Positions 51,967 through 60,564 of a stretch of DNA of 64,000 bases are shown here, one piece after another. The stretch's first letter is position 1, and every line of letters begins with the position of its first letter. The DNA lies in assembly GCA_048265185.1 (NCBI GenBank), contig JBLXBZ010000002.1, positions 62,001 to 126,000 of the forward strand, written 5' to 3'. This DNA comes from JBLXBZ01 sp048265185. Its GTDB lineage: Bacteria; Pseudomonadota; Alphaproteobacteria; Rhizobiales; Stappiaceae. Below the pieces are notes generated by a model. That model made no database searches. It was not told the origin of the DNA and saw nothing but the letters and a program-made list of their open reading frames with translations. A program made the position numbers and the translations under genes.

Positions 51967-53187
51967 ATGCCGCGGGTGATTTTATGCGTGCTTGACAGTT
52001 TCGGGATAGGGTATGCGCCTGATGCTGATCGCTTTGGCGACGTTGGCGCGGATACGCTGGGACATATTGCGCAGGCGTGCGCCGCTGGCGAGGCGAATAA
52101 AGAGGGGCTGCGTTCGGGTCCGCTCTCACTGCCCAATATGGACCGCATCGGGCTTGGCGCGGCCGGCGCTCTGGCGAGCGGATCGCATGCGCCGGGACTG
52201 GATTTTTCCGGCGATCCGCATGGCCTCTGGGGCTGCGCCCGCGAAGTCTCCAATGGTAAGGACACGCCGTCGGGCCATTGGGAAATGGCGGGGGTTCCCG
52301 TGCGGTTTGACTGGGGGTATTTTCCGCATGAGCATCCCTGTTTTCCAGCGTCTTTAACGCAGGCGATTATCGAGCAAGGAAAACTGCCGGGAATTTTGGG
52401 CGAGAAGCACGCCTCCGGCACCGTGATCATAGAAGAGCTGGGCGCCGAGCATATTCTTAGCGGCAAGCCTATTTGCTATACAAGCGGCGATTCCGTGTTT
52501 CAAATAGCGGCGCATGAGGTTCATTTTGGTTTGGAGCGCCTCTATGAGCTTTGCGAAATCGTGCGTGCGCTGGTGGATCCTTATAATATTGGCCGGGTGA
52601 TCGCGCGCCCCTTTATTGGCGAGACGCCCGAGGACTTCAGGCGCACGGCCAATCGGCGTGATTATTCCGTGCTTCCGCCTGAGCCGACGCTGCTTGATCG
52701 CTTGGTCGCGCACGGCCGCAAGGTGATCGGCGTTGGCAAAATCTCCGATATTTTCGCTCATCAAGGCGTGACGGCGGTGCTGAAAGGTGCGGGAAATGAC
52801 GCGCTTTTCGACTGCACGCTTCAAGCCATGGAGCAGGCTGGGGATGGGGATCTGATTTTTTCAAATTTTATCGATTTTGACAGTCTTTACGGACATCGGC
52901 GCGATATTGCGGGATATGCGGCGGCGTTGGAGCGTTTCGATCGGCGGTTGCCTGAGTTGATGGAAGAGCTGGCGCCGGATGACCTGTTGATTCTCACCGC
53001 TGATCATGGCTGTGATCCAAGCTGGCGGGGCACGGATCACACGCGCGAGTATGTGCCGGTGCTGTGTTACGGTCGTGGGGTAAAGGGTCGAACAGTTGGC
53101 GTGAGGTCTAGTTTCGCTGATATCGGGGAGAGCGTCGCCGCTCATCTTGGCATTGCCGCTGGACCGCACGGGCAGAGCTTTTTATAA
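51967..53187 (+). CDS. deoB: Phosphopentomutase
   Basis: 406 residues. Interconverts (deoxy)ribose-1- and 5-phosphate, linking the phosphorylases to deoC. Alkaline-phosphatase-like metal enzyme: DSFGIGYAPDADRFGDVGADTLGH at the N-terminus, GKDTPSGHWEMAG, and TADHGCDPSWRGTDHTREYVPVL with metal ligands near the C-terminus. It starts 3 bases after the deoA stop. Confidence 0.97.
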   Translation: MPRVILCVLDSFGIGYAPDADRFGDVGADTLGHIAQACAAGEANKEGLRSGPLSLPNMDRIGLGAAGALASGSHAPGLDFSGDPHGLWGCAREVSNGKDTPSGHWEMAGVPVRFDWGYFPHEHPCFPASLTQAIIEQGKLPGILGEKHASGTVIIEELGAEHILSGKPICYTSGDSVFQIAAHEVHFGLERLYELCEIVRALVDPYNIGRVIARPFIGETPEDFRRTANRRDYSVLPPEPTLLDRLVAHGRKVIGVGKISDIFAHQGVTAVLKGAGNDALFDCTLQAMEQAGDGDLIFSNFIDFDSLYGHRRDIAGYAAALERFDRRLPELMEELAPDDLLILTADHGCDPSWRGTDHTREYVPVLCYGRGVKGRTVGVRSSFADIGESVAAHLGIAAGPHGQSFL

Positions 53188-53240
53188 GAACGCTCAGACA
53201 AGCCGCGCTGAGACGTGGATAGCAAGCTCCGGGGGAACGC

Positions 53241-54239
53241 ATGGCCGCATCTTTACAAAGCGTTGTTCCCAAGGCGGAGTTGCATGCGCATATTGAGGGG
53301 GCGGCGTCACCTGCTCTCGTGCGCGGGTTAGCGGATAAATATACTATCGACCTGTCCGGGTTGTTCGATCACGAGGGTCATTATGACTGGGCGGATTTTA
53401 CAGATTTTCTCAAGGCCTATGACCAGGCGAGCCGGGTATTTAGAGCGCCGGAAGATTATGCGCTTTTGAGCGAGGCTTATTTCTCCCAGTTAGCGGCGGA
53501 AGGGGCGATCTACGGAGAAATCATGATTTCTCCCGATCATGGGGCGGCGGCGGGCTTGTCCTATGCCGATTATGTGGCGGGGCTGGCGGCGGGAATTGAA
53601 CGGGCGAGCGCAGTCACTGGCGTTATTGGACGGATGATCGTCACGGGGGTTCGCCATTTTGGCGCGGCAGCCGTGGAGCAAGTGGCGCGTCAGGCGGTTT
53701 CCGCGCCCCACCCTCTGGTCACGGGTTTTGGCCTTGCGGGGGATGAGCGGGAAGGACATATGGCGAATTTCGCCCGGGCGTTTAAAATCGCCGGCGAAGG
53801 GGGGCTTGGGCTAACGGCTCACGCGGGAGAATTCGCAGGGCCTGAAAGCGTGACTGCGGCGCTGGATTTTCTGAAAGTCAGTCGGATAGGCCATGGCGTG
53901 CGCGCGCTTTATGACGGCGACGTGGTGCGCCGCTTGGTGGAGGAGAAAATCGTTCTGGAGGTCTGCCCCGGATCGAATCTCGCGCTTGGGCTTTATTCAA
54001 ACTTGCGGTTTCACCCGGTTAACCTCCTGCGCCGGGCAGGGTGCCGCGTCACCCTAAACTCCGATGATCCTCCATTCTTCAGGACGACCCTTGGGCATGA
54101 ATATAGATCGTGCGCCGCCGTATTTGGGTGGAGCGAGGCGGATTTACGCGGTATCACCGAAACGGCGCTGAATGCCGCGTTTTGCGATCAACCGACCAGA
54201 GACCACCTTCTTTCACGTCTGAAGGCGGTGCAAGTATGA
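53241..54239 (+). CDS. add: Adenosine deaminase
   Basis: 332 residues. Converts (deoxy)adenosine to (deoxy)inosine, which the purine phosphorylase can use. Zinc amidohydrolase features: KAELHAHIEGAAS (HxH), TAHAGEFAG (His and catalytic Glu), IGHGVRALYD and NSDDPPFF (Asp pair). Adenine deaminase is a close relative, but the nucleoside operon context favours adenosine. A 53-base gap separates it from deoB. Confidence 0.92.
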   Translation: MAASLQSVVPKAELHAHIEGAASPALVRGLADKYTIDLSGLFDHEGHYDWADFTDFLKAYDQASRVFRAPEDYALLSEAYFSQLAAEGAIYGEIMISPDHGAAAGLSYADYVAGLAAGIERASAVTGVIGRMIVTGVRHFGAAAVEQVARQAVSAPHPLVTGFGLAGDEREGHMANFARAFKIAGEGGLGLTAHAGEFAGPESVTAALDFLKVSRIGHGVRALYDGDVVRRLVEEKIVLEVCPGSNLALGLYSNLRFHPVNLLRRAGCRVTLNSDDPPFFRTTLGHEYRSCAAVFGWSEADLRGITETALNAAFCDQPTRDHLLSRLKAVQV

Positions 54240-54257
54240 AAACAAATGAGGGCTGAA

Positions 54258-54887
54258 ATGTCAGGCGCAATCGTTATCAAACACCCGCTGGTTCAGCACA
54301 AGCTGACCCATATGCGAATGCAAGACACCTCGACTCAAGGGTTCAGGCGCCTTCTGCGGGAAATTTCCGTCTTGCTGTGTTATGAGGTGACGCGTGATTT
54401 GCCGATCACCACCATTGAAATAGAAACGCCGATTCAGCCAATGCAGGCGCCGGTGATTGAAGGCAAAAAACTTGTCTTCGCTTCGGTGTTGCGGGCGGGC
54501 AATGGGCTGCTTGAGGGAATGCTCGAATTGGTTCCGGCGGCCCGCGTCGCCCATGTGGGCCTTTACAGAGATCCTGAAACGCTTGAGCCTGTGGAATATT
54601 ACTTTAAAGCTCCTGAAAATTTGGCGGAGCGGCTCGTGGTGGTGGTCGACCCCATGCTGGCCACAGCCAATTCGGCGATCGCCGCCGTGCAGCGTTTGAA
54701 AGATGAGGGGGCTTCTAATTTACGGTTCTTGTGCCTGTTGGCCGCCCCTGAAGGCATTCAGAAATTCAATGAAGCGCATCCGGACGTGCAAATTTATACG
54801 GCGTCAATCGACGAAAAGCTAAATGAGAAGGGCTATATCGTGCCCGGACTTGGCGACGCGGGCGATAGGATGTACGGAACCAAGTGA
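54258..54887 (+). CDS. upp: Uracil phosphoribosyltransferase
   Basis: 209 residues from the ATG at 54258 (GAGGG spaced about 6 bases); an ATG at 54246 would add four residues. Turns uracil plus PRPP into UMP. Features: IKHPLVQHKLTHMR, FASVLRAGNGLLEGM, GLYRDPETLEPVEYY, the PRPP loop VVVDPMLATANSA, and GLGDAGDRMYGTK at the C-terminus. Last clear gene of the nucleoside operon; a hairpin follows. Confidence 0.98.
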   Translation: MSGAIVIKHPLVQHKLTHMRMQDTSTQGFRRLLREISVLLCYEVTRDLPITTIEIETPIQPMQAPVIEGKKLVFASVLRAGNGLLEGMLELVPAARVAHVGLYRDPETLEPVEYYFKAPENLAERLVVVVDPMLATANSAIAAVQRLKDEGASNLRFLCLLAAPEGIQKFNEAHPDVQIYTASIDEKLNEKGYIVPGLGDAGDRMYGTK

Positions 54888-54903
54888 CTTTAGCTTTCTT
54901 CTG

Positions 54904-54930
54904 GATTTAATTCGCTTGAAGAATTAAATC
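54904..54930. repeat. Inverted repeat after upp
   Basis: A 10-bp perfect AT-rich dyad, GATTTAATTC and GAATTAAATC, with a 7-base spacer. It lies 17 bases beyond the upp stop and lacks a U-run, so it may be an operator for the following sugar genes or a weak transcript-end structure. Confidence 0.5.
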
Positions 54931-55033
54931 TAGCTGGAGCGCGTCGTTTTTGATTGCGACGGCTTTTGATCACATTGGGTTGGCCGTGCTTGCGGGAGGT
55001 AAGCCGCGGGGCCCATCAGCAATGGAAAAATAC

Positions 55034-55798
55034 ATGCAGTATGGCGCGAGTTATCCAAGTTTGAAGAACCGCCCTGTTCTCGTGACCGGAGGGGGGAGCG
55101 GTATTGGCGAATCGATTGTCCGTCATTTCGCAGCGCAAGGCGCCAAGGTGGGATTTGTCGACATTGCGGTAGAGCCGTCTGAAAAGCTGGTTAAGGAGCT
55201 GAGCGGCGCAGGGCATCAGGTTTATTTCGAAGCGTGCGACCTGACGGACATTCCCGCCACAGAGGCTGCGATCAACAAGCTGCGCTCTGTCATGGGGCCG
55301 ATTACGGTTCTGGTGAATAACGCCGCTCATGATGAACGCCATGCCTGGATGGACGTTACTCCAGAGTATTGGGACGAGCGAATTGCAGTGAACCTCAAGC
55401 ATCAGTTTTTTGTCGCCAAAGCCGTTATTCCGGATATGCAGGCGGAGAAAAATGGTTCTATCATCAATATGGGCTCCGTGTCCTGGATGATAGGTCAGGG
55501 CGGAATGGCCGGCTATACGGCTTCAAAATCCGCTGTTCTTGGGCTGACCCGTTCGTTGGCGCGCGATCTTGGACCGGATAATATTCGCGTGAACTCCATC
55601 GCGCCGGGCTGGGTTATGACGGAACGCCAGATCGAGCTGTGGCTTGATGAGGCGGGAGAGAAGGAAATTTTTCATCGCCAGTGCTTGAAACGCAAGTTAA
55701 TGCCTGACGATATTGCCCGGGCGGTTCTGTTTTTCGCCTCTGACGAGGCTTCGGGATGCACAAATCAAAGCTATATCGTCGACGGCGGTTGGGTTTGA
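55034..55798 (+). CDS. XylB-like sugar 1-dehydrogenase (SDR family)
   Basis: About 254 residues from the ATG at 55034; homologues begin close to the YPSLKNR segment. ATG 55022 is possible, and a GGGAGG further upstream is too distant to decide. Classical SDR: VLVTGGGSGIGES, NNAAHDERHAW, SVSWMIGQGGMAGYTASKSA (Ser and Tyr-x3-Lys), and IRVNSIAPGWVMTERQ. YPSLK, DERHAWMDVTPEYWDERI and VDGGWV resemble Caulobacter D-xylose 1-dehydrogenase XylB, so a pentose or other aldose is a likely substrate. It stands between upp and ribokinase. Whether it is part of the nucleoside transcript is uncertain. Confidence 0.85.
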   Translation: MQYGASYPSLKNRPVLVTGGGSGIGESIVRHFAAQGAKVGFVDIAVEPSEKLVKELSGAGHQVYFEACDLTDIPATEAAINKLRSVMGPITVLVNNAAHDERHAWMDVTPEYWDERIAVNLKHQFFVAKAVIPDMQAEKNGSIINMGSVSWMIGQGGMAGYTASKSAVLGLTRSLARDLGPDNIRVNSIAPGWVMTERQIELWLDEAGEKEIFHRQCLKRKLMPDDIARAVLFFASDEASGCTNQSYIVDGGWV

Positions 55799-55870
55799 GG
55801 AAATAAAGTTATCTGCGGCGCGCAAGCTGTGCCTTGAGCGCCGTTCGTTTTTAGTTGGCGGGAGCTGAGC

Positions 55871-56791
55871 GTGATCATAGTTTTTGGGTCTATCAATCTG
55901 GACCTCGTCGTTTCCGTGCCTCGGTTGCCGGTGGCGGGGGAAACAGTTGTCGGGCCGGACCACCAGAGCTTTCCCGGCGGCAAAGGAGGAAATCAGGCCT
56001 TGGCCGCCCGCCGTGCCGGGGCGCAGGTCAAGATGATCGGCGCGGTGGGGCGAGATGAATTCGCCGATTCCGCTCTGGCCAATCTTGTGAGCGAGGCCGT
56101 GGACCTTACGGCGCTTCGCCGTTTGGAGGGCGCTACGGGACTAGCGCTCATTGGCGTGGACGCGAAGGGTGAAAATCAGATTATTTGCGCCTCTGGCGTC
56201 AACGCGCGCGTCAGCGCCCGGTGGCTTGAGGGGGAGCTGGATAAAGACGACGTTCTTGTTTTGCAACGGGAACTGGAGCCTGAACCCATTCGTGAAGCGG
56301 TTCGTTACGCCAAGAGCTGCGGCGCGCGCATCCTGCTGAACATCGCTCCGGCGGGGGGCGGCGTTCTGGCGGATGTGAGCGATCAGGTGGATGTAATCGT
56401 GGCCAATGAAAGCGAAGCGGCGGAATTGGCTTGCGCCAAGATTGGTCACGAGCCTGAAACGTCTTACGAGGGGTGTTTGGCCCTTGCCTCAACGGAGCGG
56501 TTATCCGTGGTGACGCTTGGCTCGAAGGGCGTGATCGCGGCGCAGGGCGACAAGCGTTGGCGGGTGTCGCCGCAAAAAATAAGCGCTGTGGACACGACGG
56601 GGGCGGGGGACGCTTTCATGGGCGCTTTCGCCGCGGCCGTAGACCGGCGCGCGCCGGTTGCGCAGGCGCTGGCGGAAGGCGTGGCCGCAGGCACTCTGGC
56701 GTGTCTGGCCACAGGGGCGCAGTCCAGCGCGCCAACGGCGCAGGACATCCAGCGTCATGCGCAGAGCCTTCACGTGGAGACAACGTGGTGA
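55871..56791 (+). CDS. rbsK: Ribokinase
   Basis: 306 residues from GTG at 55871 (GGAG six bases upstream). PfkB-family kinase that makes ribose-5-phosphate: N-terminal FGSINLDLVVSV, sugar-binding FPGGKGGNQALAARRAG, and DTTGAGDAFMGAF with the catalytic Asp near the C-terminus. No ribose transporter is nearby; free ribose could come from nucleoside hydrolysis or through the upstream dehydrogenase's substrate pool. Other PfkB sugars are possible. Confidence 0.88.
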   Translation: MIIVFGSINLDLVVSVPRLPVAGETVVGPDHQSFPGGKGGNQALAARRAGAQVKMIGAVGRDEFADSALANLVSEAVDLTALRRLEGATGLALIGVDAKGENQIICASGVNARVSARWLEGELDKDDVLVLQRELEPEPIREAVRYAKSCGARILLNIAPAGGGVLADVSDQVDVIVANESEAAELACAKIGHEPETSYEGCLALASTERLSVVTLGSKGVIAAQGDKRWRVSPQKISAVDTTGAGDAFMGAFAAAVDRRAPVAQALAEGVAAGTLACLATGAQSSAPTAQDIQRHAQSLHVETTW

Positions 56792-56870
56792 ACGCCGGGA
56801 GGCGGGCGTTTACGTGCTGCAAACGGAAGCCATGTAGAATAGCGACCCTGGCGAGCGTAGGGTCGGATTG

Positions 56871-57428
56871 ATGTGGCGGTATATTTTTATCCTGATTTTT
56901 CTTGTCGTCGCCGTTTTTCAATGGCGAGAGATTCAGGATTGGGCGCTGGACCAACCGTGGATTCGAAGCCAAATCATTTCCCTCGCGCCGCAGTTCGCAA
57001 AGGACGCTCTTGTCGATTTCGTCGTGGAAACGCAGGAGAAAAAATCGCCGCCGCGCGGTCGGAAAGTGTCGATCCCTGCGTCGTCCAACGGACATTACTT
57101 CATACATGCTCAGATTAATGGCCGGGCGGTGGAGGTCGTGGTGGACACGGGCGCCACGCTGGTGGCGGTTCCTTTGAGCGTCGCGCGGCGAATTGGCGTT
57201 CACCCGCGCCCGGATGAATTCACCTCCGCCTCGCGCACGGCCAACGGCGTCGTATACGGCGCGCGCGCCACGTTGCGCAGCCTCAAGCTCGGCGCGATCA
57301 GTCTTCGCGACGTGGACGCTCTGGTTTTGCCTGATAAAGCGCTGGGGATGACGCTGCTCGGCATGTCGGCGCTGAAACGCCTCTCCGCCATGGATATCTC
57401 CAATGGCGTCATGGTTCTTGAAAAGTGA
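56871..57428 (+). CDS. TIGR02281-type retropepsin-like aspartic protease
   Basis: 185 residues. One N-terminal membrane helix (about 3-20, YIFILIFLVVAVF) anchors it, then a ~50-residue linker. The clan AA domain (about 65-185) has the active-site VVDTGATLVAVPLSVARRIG, like retroviral proteases, and LLGMSALKRLSAMDISNGVMVL. One active Asp per chain implies a dimer. This family is common in alphaproteobacteria, with unknown substrates, probably acting in the periplasm. The ATG at 56871 follows AGGG by about 7 bases. Confidence 0.9.
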   Translation: MWRYIFILIFLVVAVFQWREIQDWALDQPWIRSQIISLAPQFAKDALVDFVVETQEKKSPPRGRKVSIPASSNGHYFIHAQINGRAVEVVVDTGATLVAVPLSVARRIGVHPRPDEFTSASRTANGVVYGARATLRSLKLGAISLRDVDALVLPDKALGMTLLGMSALKRLSAMDISNGVMVLEK

Positions 57429-57591
57429 GGCGTGTCTGAAAATGGTGAATGAAAATGAGCGCGGTTTCTTGGTCGCGCAGTGAAATTGTTGCATGAAAAG
57501 GATATCATCGGCTAAAGGATCTCAATAACCTGAATTTACGCCGTTATTCCCATGCATAATTGCTATGATTAAGTACTTTTTTGGAGGTTGC

Positions 57592-59091
57592 ATGTTTCCC
57601 AAGCCAGTTCCCGCCTTGACGCCAAACACTTACGCGTATGAGTCCCTGCCGTTGGTCAAGCCGACGGGGTTTCGCGAATATGACGCGCGTTGGTTGTTTG
57701 AAAAAGAAATCAACTTGATGGGCATGCAAGCGCTGGGCATGGGAATCGGAACTTTGATCCATGAGCGGGGCGTACGCCCCGACATCGTCGTCGGCCATGA
57801 TTTTCGCAGCTATTCCGCCGCCATCAAAATGGCGGTGATCAACGGGTTGCTGGCTGCGGGCGTAAATGTTCACGACATTGGTCTGGCCTTGTCGCCCATG
57901 GCGTATTTCGCCCAGTTCGCCCTTGACGTTCCGGCGGTGGCGATGATCACCGCGTCTCACAATGATAATGGCTGGACCGGGGTGAAAATGGGAATCGACC
58001 GGCCCATGACTTTCGGGCCGGACGAAATGGGTCGTCTCAAGGAAATCGTTCTTGAGGGAAGCTTCAAGCTGAAGAGCGGCGCGTCTTACGCTTTCGTCGA
58101 AAACTTTCCTGATGTCTATATCAAGGATTTGACGGATCGCGCCCGGTTGAAACGGCCGATCAAAGTGGTGGCGGCGTGTGGCAATGGCACCGCGGGGGCG
58201 TTCGCGCCGCAAGTTCTGGAAGCTTTGGGAGCGCAGGTCATTCGTTTGGATTGTGATCTGGACCATAGTTTCCCGCGCTATAATCCTAACCCGGAAGACA
58301 TGAAAATGCTTCACGCCCTGCGCGACAAAGTGCTGGAGACCGGCGCGGAAGTTGGTCTGGGCTTTGACGGCGACGGCGATCGTTGCGGCGTGGTCGATAA
58401 TGAGGGCGAGGAAATCTTCGCCGATAAGGTGGGGGTCATGTTGGCGCGCGATATTTCCGCGCTGCACCCTGACAGTCAATTCGTCGTGGACGTGAAATCC
58501 ACGGGGCTGTTCAATACGGATCCCGTTTTGATCGCCAATGGAGCGAAGACGGACTATTGGAAGACCGGCCATTCCTATATCAAGCGGCGGGTGAATGAGT
58601 TGAACGCCGTGGTGGGTTTTGAAAAATCCGGCCATTACTTCTTCAACCAGCCTATCGGCCGCGGCTATGACGATGGACTAGTCTCCGCCATCGCGATTTT
58701 GGATATGCTTGACCGAAATCCGGGAAAGACCATGGCGGATTTACGCCGGGCGTTGCCGAAAACCTGGGGTTCGCCAACCATGTCGCCTCATTGCGCCGAT
58801 GAGGTTAAATACGAGGTGGTGGAGCGGGTCATCGCGCGTTTCAAGAAAATGAATGAAGGCGGCGAGAAAATTGGCGGCCAATCCATTACGGATTTGATCA
58901 CCGTCAACGGCGTGAGGGTAGTTTGTGAGGACGGCACTTGGGGGTTGGTGCGAGCTTCTTCTAATAAGCCCGAGCTTGTGGTTGTCGTCGAAAGTCCGGT
59001 GTCAAATGAGCGCTTGCATGAGATGTTCCGGGCGGTTGACGCAATTTTGCGCGAAAACCCCGAAGTCGGGGCTTATAATCAAACGATTTGA
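57592..59091 (+). CDS. Phosphomannomutase/phosphoglucomutase
   Basis: 499 residues from the ATG at 57592, which has GGAGG 4 bases upstream. Alpha-D-phosphohexomutase: TASHNDNGWTGVKMG with the phosphoserine, GFDGDGDRCGVVD metal loop, EKSGHYFFNQPIGRGYDDGL sugar-binding loop, and a C-terminal domain with ITVNGVRVVCEDGTWGLVRASSNKPELVV. It feeds mannose-1-P or glucose-1-P into polysaccharide and LPS synthesis. The C-terminal phosphate-binding RASSNKPE fits the AlgC/ManB group. Single gene. Confidence 0.94.
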   Translation: MFPKPVPALTPNTYAYESLPLVKPTGFREYDARWLFEKEINLMGMQALGMGIGTLIHERGVRPDIVVGHDFRSYSAAIKMAVINGLLAAGVNVHDIGLALSPMAYFAQFALDVPAVAMITASHNDNGWTGVKMGIDRPMTFGPDEMGRLKEIVLEGSFKLKSGASYAFVENFPDVYIKDLTDRARLKRPIKVVAACGNGTAGAFAPQVLEALGAQVIRLDCDLDHSFPRYNPNPEDMKMLHALRDKVLETGAEVGLGFDGDGDRCGVVDNEGEEIFADKVGVMLARDISALHPDSQFVVDVKSTGLFNTDPVLIANGAKTDYWKTGHSYIKRRVNELNAVVGFEKSGHYFFNQPIGRGYDDGLVSAIAILDMLDRNPGKTMADLRRALPKTWGSPTMSPHCADEVKYEVVERVIARFKKMNEGGEKIGGQSITDLITVNGVRVVCEDGTWGLVRASSNKPELVVVVESPVSNERLHEMFRAVDAILRENPEVGAYNQTI

Positions 59092-59443
59092 TCAAGCTTT
59101 GAGAGGAGGGGCGGCGCCGCGCATCTGAAGGCATGGCGTCTTGATACGCGCGCTGCGCCCTTGTTCCGCCTATCCGTTTTTGAGCCGTAACGGCTTTGTG
59201 GCGCTGCCCAAGATGGGTTTTGCAGGAATGAACACGATTGCCTTATTGCGAAGAGGATCGTTTAAAAAGGATGATATCCTGAAAATTTCTTTGGCATGAC
59301 GTTTTCTTTGCATTTATTGAAACAGATTTATGTGTAATAATTCTTGGTAGATCGCTAAAGCGTCCGCGAATACTTAAACGTGGGCGTCTGCGCGGTTACT
59401 TGTTTTGAAAAGAGCTGATAGGAGGAGGCGTTTCCGTAACGCG
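59092..59443. other. Intergenic region before the aldose epimerase gene
   Basis: About 350 bases with no supportable gene. The second half (59260-59345) is AT-rich and may hold the promoter. GGAGG at about 59422 precedes the next ATG, though farther than usual. Confidence 0.35.
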
Positions 59444-60463
59444 ATGAATTTATGTCAGATCTCGAACGCGCAGCCCTTTGGGGCGCTTGCAAGCGGTGAA
59501 AAGGTGCACGAGATCCTTTTGCGCGCGCCGGGGATCGAGGCGAAGGTTTTGACTTACGGCGCGATTTTGCGCGATTTGCGGATCGAAGGGCGTTCGGTGG
59601 TTCTTGGTCTGAATTCGGTTGAGGATTATGAGCGGCATTCGCCGTTGTTTGGCGCAATCGTCGGGCGTTTCGCCAATCGAGTTCGTCATGGCAAAATCAC
59701 CCTGAACGGAACCGACTTCCAGTTATCTCGAAATAGCGACGGACGTCACCATTTGCATGGCGGAGAGAAGGGGTTCGCTCGCCGCGTCTGGACCATTGTC
59801 GAGGCGAGCCGGGACGCTGTTCTTCTGGAGCTGGTCAGTCCTGACGGCGAAGAAGGATATCCGGGGCGGGCCGTGGCGCGGTGCCGTTATCGTCTGGACG
59901 GGAAAGGGGGCTTGTCGTGCGAGCTCGTGGGGACCACAGACCGTCCGACGGTGATGAATCTTGTGCATCATTCCTATTTTAACCTTGATGGAGGCGAGGA
60001 TATTTACAGCCACCGCCTTCGCATCGCGGCGGACTGCTATTTACCGATTGACGAGGACGCTATTCCAAACGGTGAAATCGCCTCTGTTATCGGCACAGCA
60101 TATGACTTTCGCGCCGAGCGACCGGTTCGCGCGGTTGGCGACACCGACACCATCGCCTATGACAATAATTACTGTCTTGGAGGACTTCCCACCACAAAGA
60201 CGCGCTTCGCGGCTTGTCTGAAAAGCGTAAAATCTGGTTTGAAGATGGAGCTGTGGACGACGGAGCCGGGGGTGCAGTTTTACGGCGGCGATATGATTAA
60301 TGTTCCGGTGGAGGGGCTTGACGGGCGGCGCTATGGGCCGTGCGCCGGATTGTGTCTGGAGCCGCAGCGATGGCCTGATAGTCCTAATCAGGCGTTTTTC
60401 ACGGACAGTACGCTTTATCCGGGGCAAGTCTATCGACAGTTGAGCGAGTTCCGGTTTTCCTGA
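59444..60463 (+). CDS. galM: Aldose 1-epimerase
   Basis: 339 residues from the ATG at 59444; a TTG at 59405 is in frame but gives no recognised residues. Interconverts alpha and beta anomers of hexoses. GalM features: VLTYGAILRDLRI, GAIVGRFANRVRHGKI, HHLHGGEKGFARRVW (catalytic-site His), NLVHHSYFNLDG and the C-terminal catalytic Glu region CLEPQRWPDSPN. It follows the phosphohexomutase gene in a sugar-related stretch. Confidence 0.94.
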   Translation: MNLCQISNAQPFGALASGEKVHEILLRAPGIEAKVLTYGAILRDLRIEGRSVVLGLNSVEDYERHSPLFGAIVGRFANRVRHGKITLNGTDFQLSRNSDGRHHLHGGEKGFARRVWTIVEASRDAVLLELVSPDGEEGYPGRAVARCRYRLDGKGGLSCELVGTTDRPTVMNLVHHSYFNLDGGEDIYSHRLRIAADCYLPIDEDAIPNGEIASVIGTAYDFRAERPVRAVGDTDTIAYDNNYCLGGLPTTKTRFAACLKSVKSGLKMELWTTEPGVQFYGGDMINVPVEGLDGRRYGPCAGLCLEPQRWPDSPNQAFFTDSTLYPGQVYRQLSEFRFS

Positions 60464-60564
60464 GCTGAAACGGAGTTGGGGAGCGTGCGGGTTTCGCCTT
60501 GACCGAAAGAAGGTTGGGTGTCTCTTTTAACCGTCGATAGTTGTCCCGTTTATTTGGATCTTTC

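Noticed and set aside
57544..58635. A 363-codon open frame antisense to the phosphohexomutase gene
   Set aside because: Opposite strand of a well-supported enzyme, His/Arg-rich composition, no ribosome-binding site.
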